A DNA stretch of 24,098 nt from Neelides folsomi (lineage: Eukaryota; Arthropoda; Collembola; Neelipleona; Neelidae): NCBI GenBank assembly GCA_034687125.1, contig JAQGBZ010000636.1, forward strand, positions 1-24,098, given 5' to 3'. Position numbers and translations under genes: made by a program. Within the stretch, counting starts at the first letter, position 1. Each line of letters begins with the position of its first letter. Under the pieces are notes generated by a model. That model did no database searches and was not told the origin of the DNA. It was given only the letters and a program-made list of their open reading frames with translations. Positions 21,417-24,098 of the stretch are shown one piece after another.

Positions 21417-22033
21417 CTCATAATTATTAAACCATATTCCTTTCACCACCTTCTACTTTTTTACTGCTATATTACTATAATATTGTATTTACTACTATTA
21501 AGAACCTTTGAGGAAGCATGATTCCTTATTTACTTAACATTGTTATTATTAATTTATTATTCAGTTAAATATTATGCTTTATTTATACCTTATTCCAACA
21601 TTATGTATAATTTGAAAGATACCTACATCAATTTATACTGATTTACTGATAGAACTAATTAACATGAAACACGATTCAAAGTGTCACATTCTTAATGAAC
21701 GAGTAAATGAATAAATAAATTAAGTTTTTAAAATATCACATTTTTATTAACTTAAAATACTACTAGAATACATTCCATAAGTACAAACAAATTGGTTTGT
21801 TATCATCATGCAATATAATCAATATCAATAATGTAAAAATGTTTATTAATACAAGATCATAATAATGAACATTATGCTTTCAAGTTGTTAAATCACATCC
21901 TCAAACAATAATGATAAATTGAAACATTGTATCCTAATAGTTTATGTGTAATAAAGCTAAAATGCAAGTTAGTTATTCCAGCCGAGTCATCATTTTATTT
22001 TCTATTGATTTGATGGGTTTAACCAAATGACGC

Positions 22034-22093
22034 CCGCCACATAGCCAATTGTAGAGGAATTTATACGTTGAAATTGAAGAGGATATGTGGCGG
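22034..22093. repeat. 10-bp inverted repeat upstream of CDO1
   Basis: CCGCCACATA and TATGTGGCGG are perfect inverted copies around a 40-bp loop, about 360-415 bp upstream of the CDO1 TATA box. A third partial copy, TATGTGGC, is at 22268-22275. This could be a paired transcription-factor site or a hairpin. Confidence 0.4.
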
Positions 22094-22448
22094 AAAGTCC
22101 ATTAACAAATAAACAATTAATTAATGGAAAACCCAAAGCTGTTCAGAAATTTTTCATTCAATTATTCTTCATACCATATGGCAATTTTCATATATAACCA
22201 TATGTAATTAAATTGGCAATTAATATAAAGACAGTATTTTAATATGGCTAATGGATTAAATTGACCGTATGTGGCAGGTGGTCGAAAAAAACCAATTTGT
22301 ATTTTTTTCTTTAATCTTATCAATTTGTCCAACTATTTAATAACAACAAATGCTTAAAAATTTTTAAAATTTCCCTTTTAATTATTTATAACTCGAGCCA
22401 AAACAAAGATAATATTTAACCTTATCGAATTGGCTGAATTTTTCTGAC

Positions 22449-22456
22449 TATAAAAG
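22449..22456 (+). promoter_or_regulatory. TATA box of CDO1
   Basis: TATAAAAG in the context CTGACTATAAAAGGC, followed by GC-poor sequence. Transcription would be expected to start near 22480, which leaves a 5' UTR of about 105 bases before the ATG at 22588. The match is seen directly; promoter function is inferred. Confidence 0.65.
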
Positions 22457-22587
22457 GCTTCCTCTCTGGATGAAATTTTAGTTCAAAACAGAACAAACTG
22501 AGAAATCTATCTAAAATAGCAATCCACAAACAAAATCAAGTTTTAACTTATTTAAATTAAAGTTCTTATTAATAAAAAAGATTTAAA

Positions 22588-23484
22588 ATGGTTCAATTCA
22601 CATCAGCTCCGCGATTCATCCAAGAGCGTAACAATTTAAAAGATCTTTCCGCCCGCCTCCACAAACTCTTCGAGAGCGACAACGTGGACATTGAGGAAGT
22701 GAAATCAGTCATGAATTCATATCAAGGAAATCCAGATGAATGGGCCAAGTTTGCAAAATACGATAAAGATAGGTAAAATCATCAAATATCTGTAATATGT
22801 AATACAATGTAATATAATATAATATGTAATATAATTGTAATAATATGTACAACAGTATAAATTGTAATATAATAGGAGAGTATTTTTATATACCAATAAA
22901 CGGCTTTATAAAAATATTTCATAATTTTTATTATCAATAGATATACGAGGAATTTGGTTGACGAAGGGAATGGGAAATTCAATTTGATGATTTTGGTTTG
23001 GGCTGGAGGATGCGCTTCGCCCGTTCACGATCATTCGGACGCTCATTGTGTTATGAAGATGTTGGAAGGATCCTTGAATGAAGTTCGCTACGCTTGGCCA
23101 CAAGCAGATGAAAATGAACGAGTAGCAAATGGACAAGAAAATGAAATGGGGAAGGATCAAATGGAAATTATTTCCACTACTCAACTAACCAAAGAAAATG
23201 TCTGCTACATTAACGGTAATTAAAATTAAAATAATGATAAAATAATGTTTTATCACTTCCAGATTTTTATAAAATTTTATTATTTTTCTTATAATTTTTA
23301 TTCGTTTATTTTAGATTCAATCGGTCTTCACCGAGTTGAAAATAGCAGCCAAGAAGAAGTCGCCGTGAGTCTCCACCTTTACAGTCCGCCCTTCTCATCC
23401 TGCAGCATGTTTGATCAACAGACGGGAAAAAGGACAAAATGCAATGTCACTTTTTGGTCAAAGTTTGGAGAAAAATTAAATTAA
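22588..23484 (+). CDS. CDO1: Cysteine dioxygenase type 1
   Basis: A cytosolic non-heme iron enzyme that oxidises L-cysteine with O2 to cysteine sulfinate, the entry to taurine and sulfate production. Exons are 22588-22772, 22941-23215 and 23315-23484, GT-AG and in phase, giving 209 aa. The cupin motif [11 protein letters not shown] carries the first two iron-binding His residues and the Cys of the Cys-Tyr cofactor. GLHRVEN gives the third iron His, and HLYSPPF the cofactor Tyr. '[18 protein letters not shown]' matches the vertebrate enzyme almost residue for residue. Compared with my memory of human CDO1 (about 200 aa), the segment between AWPQADEN and VCYIN is about ten residues longer and the C-terminal tail is shorter. 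The ATG has a good context (TTTAAAATGG). Likely poly(A) signal AATAAA at 23717-23722. Confidence 0.96.
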
Positions 23485-23813
23485 TCTCACTCAAATAATT
23501 GCTAGAGATAGCTAAACTCAACTTTATTTTTATTGAATTTATAATAATTATCGTTTTAACATTAATTTATCACATAATGTCAATTTTACATTTAAATAAG
23601 CACACTTCTCATTAACCTTACTTTATTAATATTAATGGTAGAGTTTTCTAACATTAAATAGATTGATTAAACAGATGTTTAGAATAGGCATGTTACGGTG
23701 TGTTATATCAATTGTCAATAAATGTATCAACTAGAAGAAATAAATATTTTGATTTATTAATTTATTACATTTTCTTTATTTTACGAGTGGTCAAATTATA
23801 AATTTTTCTTTCT
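23485..23813. other. Convergent 3' spacer between CDO1 and the Gly-rich gene
   Basis: AT-rich. A plus-strand AATAAA at 23717-23722 and a minus-strand AATAAA at 23761-23766 lie about 40 bp apart, so the two transcripts probably end almost back to back. Nothing else is visible. Confidence 0.55.
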
Positions 23814-24098
23814 TTAAAGTAATCCTCCGAGTCCTAAACCCAAACCTCCTAATCCAAGTCCTCCCACCCCAGAAAGTCCACCGTTATATCCCATATTTCC
23901 AGCTCCCAATAAACCTCCAGCATAAGGGCCCATTAAAGCACCACCCATCAATCCTCCACCATATCCACCACCTAATAATCCTCCACCATATCCACCACCA
24001 TATCCTCCACCTAATAATCCACCACCATATCCACCACCTAATAATCCTCCACCATATCCACCACCTAATAATCCTCCACCATATCCACCACCTAATAA
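23814..24098 (-). CDS. Gly/Leu/Tyr-rich repeat protein, 3' part (partial at window edge)
   Basis: A minus-strand frame is open from the window edge to TAA at 23814-23816, at least 94 codons. It encodes tandem 9-residue units of the type LGGGYGGGL, then a less regular Gly/Leu/Met/Ala tail that ends in 'GLGLGGLGLGLGGLL'. Low-complexity Gly-Tyr proteins of this type occur in arthropod cuticle, silk, glue and antimicrobial peptides, and I cannot choose among these. The N-terminus, and any signal peptide, lies outside the window. The plus strand of the repeats also reads open (NPPPYPPPN units) but has a stop near 23923 and no ATG, so the minus strand is the better reading. Confidence 0.7.
   Translation of the reverse strand, partial: LLGGGYGGGLLGGGYGGGLLGGGYGGGLLGGGYGGGYGGGLLGGGYGGGLMGGALMGPYAGGLLGAGNMGYNGGLSGVGGLGLGGLGLGLGGLL
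23950..24096. repeat. 27-bp tandem repeat array (coding)
   Basis: Five units in the window: 23950-23976, 23977-24015 (39 bp, with an internal 12-bp expansion that adds one Gly3-Tyr block), 24016-24042, 24043-24069 and 24070-24096. All lengths are multiples of three, so the frame is kept. The units are nearly identical, with a few CCT/CCA differences, which points to recent slippage or unequal exchange. The array continues past the window edge. Confidence 0.9.

Larger units (their letters stand above)
21417..22587. other. Spacer between CRAL-TRIO and CDO1, with the CDO1 promoter
   Basis: The first 300 bp hold the CRAL-TRIO 3' end and its AATAAA. A perfect 10-bp inverted repeat (CCGCCACATA 22034-22043; TATGTGGCGG 22084-22093) stands out in the AT-rich background, and a third TATGTGGC is at 22268-22275. 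The CDO1 TATA box is at 22449-22456. No gene is visible. Confidence 0.55.

Noticed and set aside
23950..24098. Plus-strand Pro-rich (NPPPYPPPN) protein from the repeat array
   Set aside because: The frame has a stop near 23923 and no ATG, whereas the minus strand is open throughout and ends in a compositionally consistent tail.

Overview
This is nuclear DNA from an animal, most probably an arthropod. The genes are split by short AT-rich introns (mostly 60-290 bp) and the spacers are very AT-rich. The protein set fits an arthropod: CYP3-clan (CYP6-like) P450s, a rolling-stone family membrane protein, an arthropod-type secreted DNA/RNA non-specific nuclease and a secreted CRAL-TRIO protein. A non-insect hexapod such as a springtail is possible, but that is a guess from composition and gene style.

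Layout. 1-1035: upstream spacer containing a foldback (inverted-repeat) element. 1036-7946: three tandem, same-strand P450 genes (A, B, C), each with three exons. 8354-9979 (minus): a seven-exon gene that I recognise as INTS15 (C7orf26), an Integrator subunit. 11228-13145: a fourth P450 (D) with one extra intron. 13850-14906 (minus): secreted NUC-domain nuclease. 15798-16920: rolling stone-like membrane protein. 17149-18090 (minus): 5-hydroxyisourate hydrolase with a long N-terminal extension. 19744-21416: seven-exon CRAL-TRIO (Sec14-like) protein with a signal peptide. 22588-23484: cysteine dioxygenase. 23814 to the window end (minus): 3' part of a Gly/Leu/Tyr repeat protein. All exon models were joined by hand. 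In every complete model the exon phases match and the total length is a multiple of three.

The genes do not form one pathway. The P450s form a local detoxification or lipophile-oxidation cluster. Urate breakdown (HIU hydrolase) and cysteine/taurine metabolism (CDO) are housekeeping functions. The most unusual observation is in P450 C. Its first intron sits at exactly the conserved position but begins with AT and ends with AC instead of GT...AG. Only that splicing restores the reading frame into the ExxR and heme-binding exons. The sites are not U12-like, so this looks like a rare U2-type AT-AC intron produced by paired changes at the first and last intron bases. Other points of note are patchwork identity between P450s A and B, a promoter module shared by B and C but mostly lost from A, and the foldback element at 237-405.
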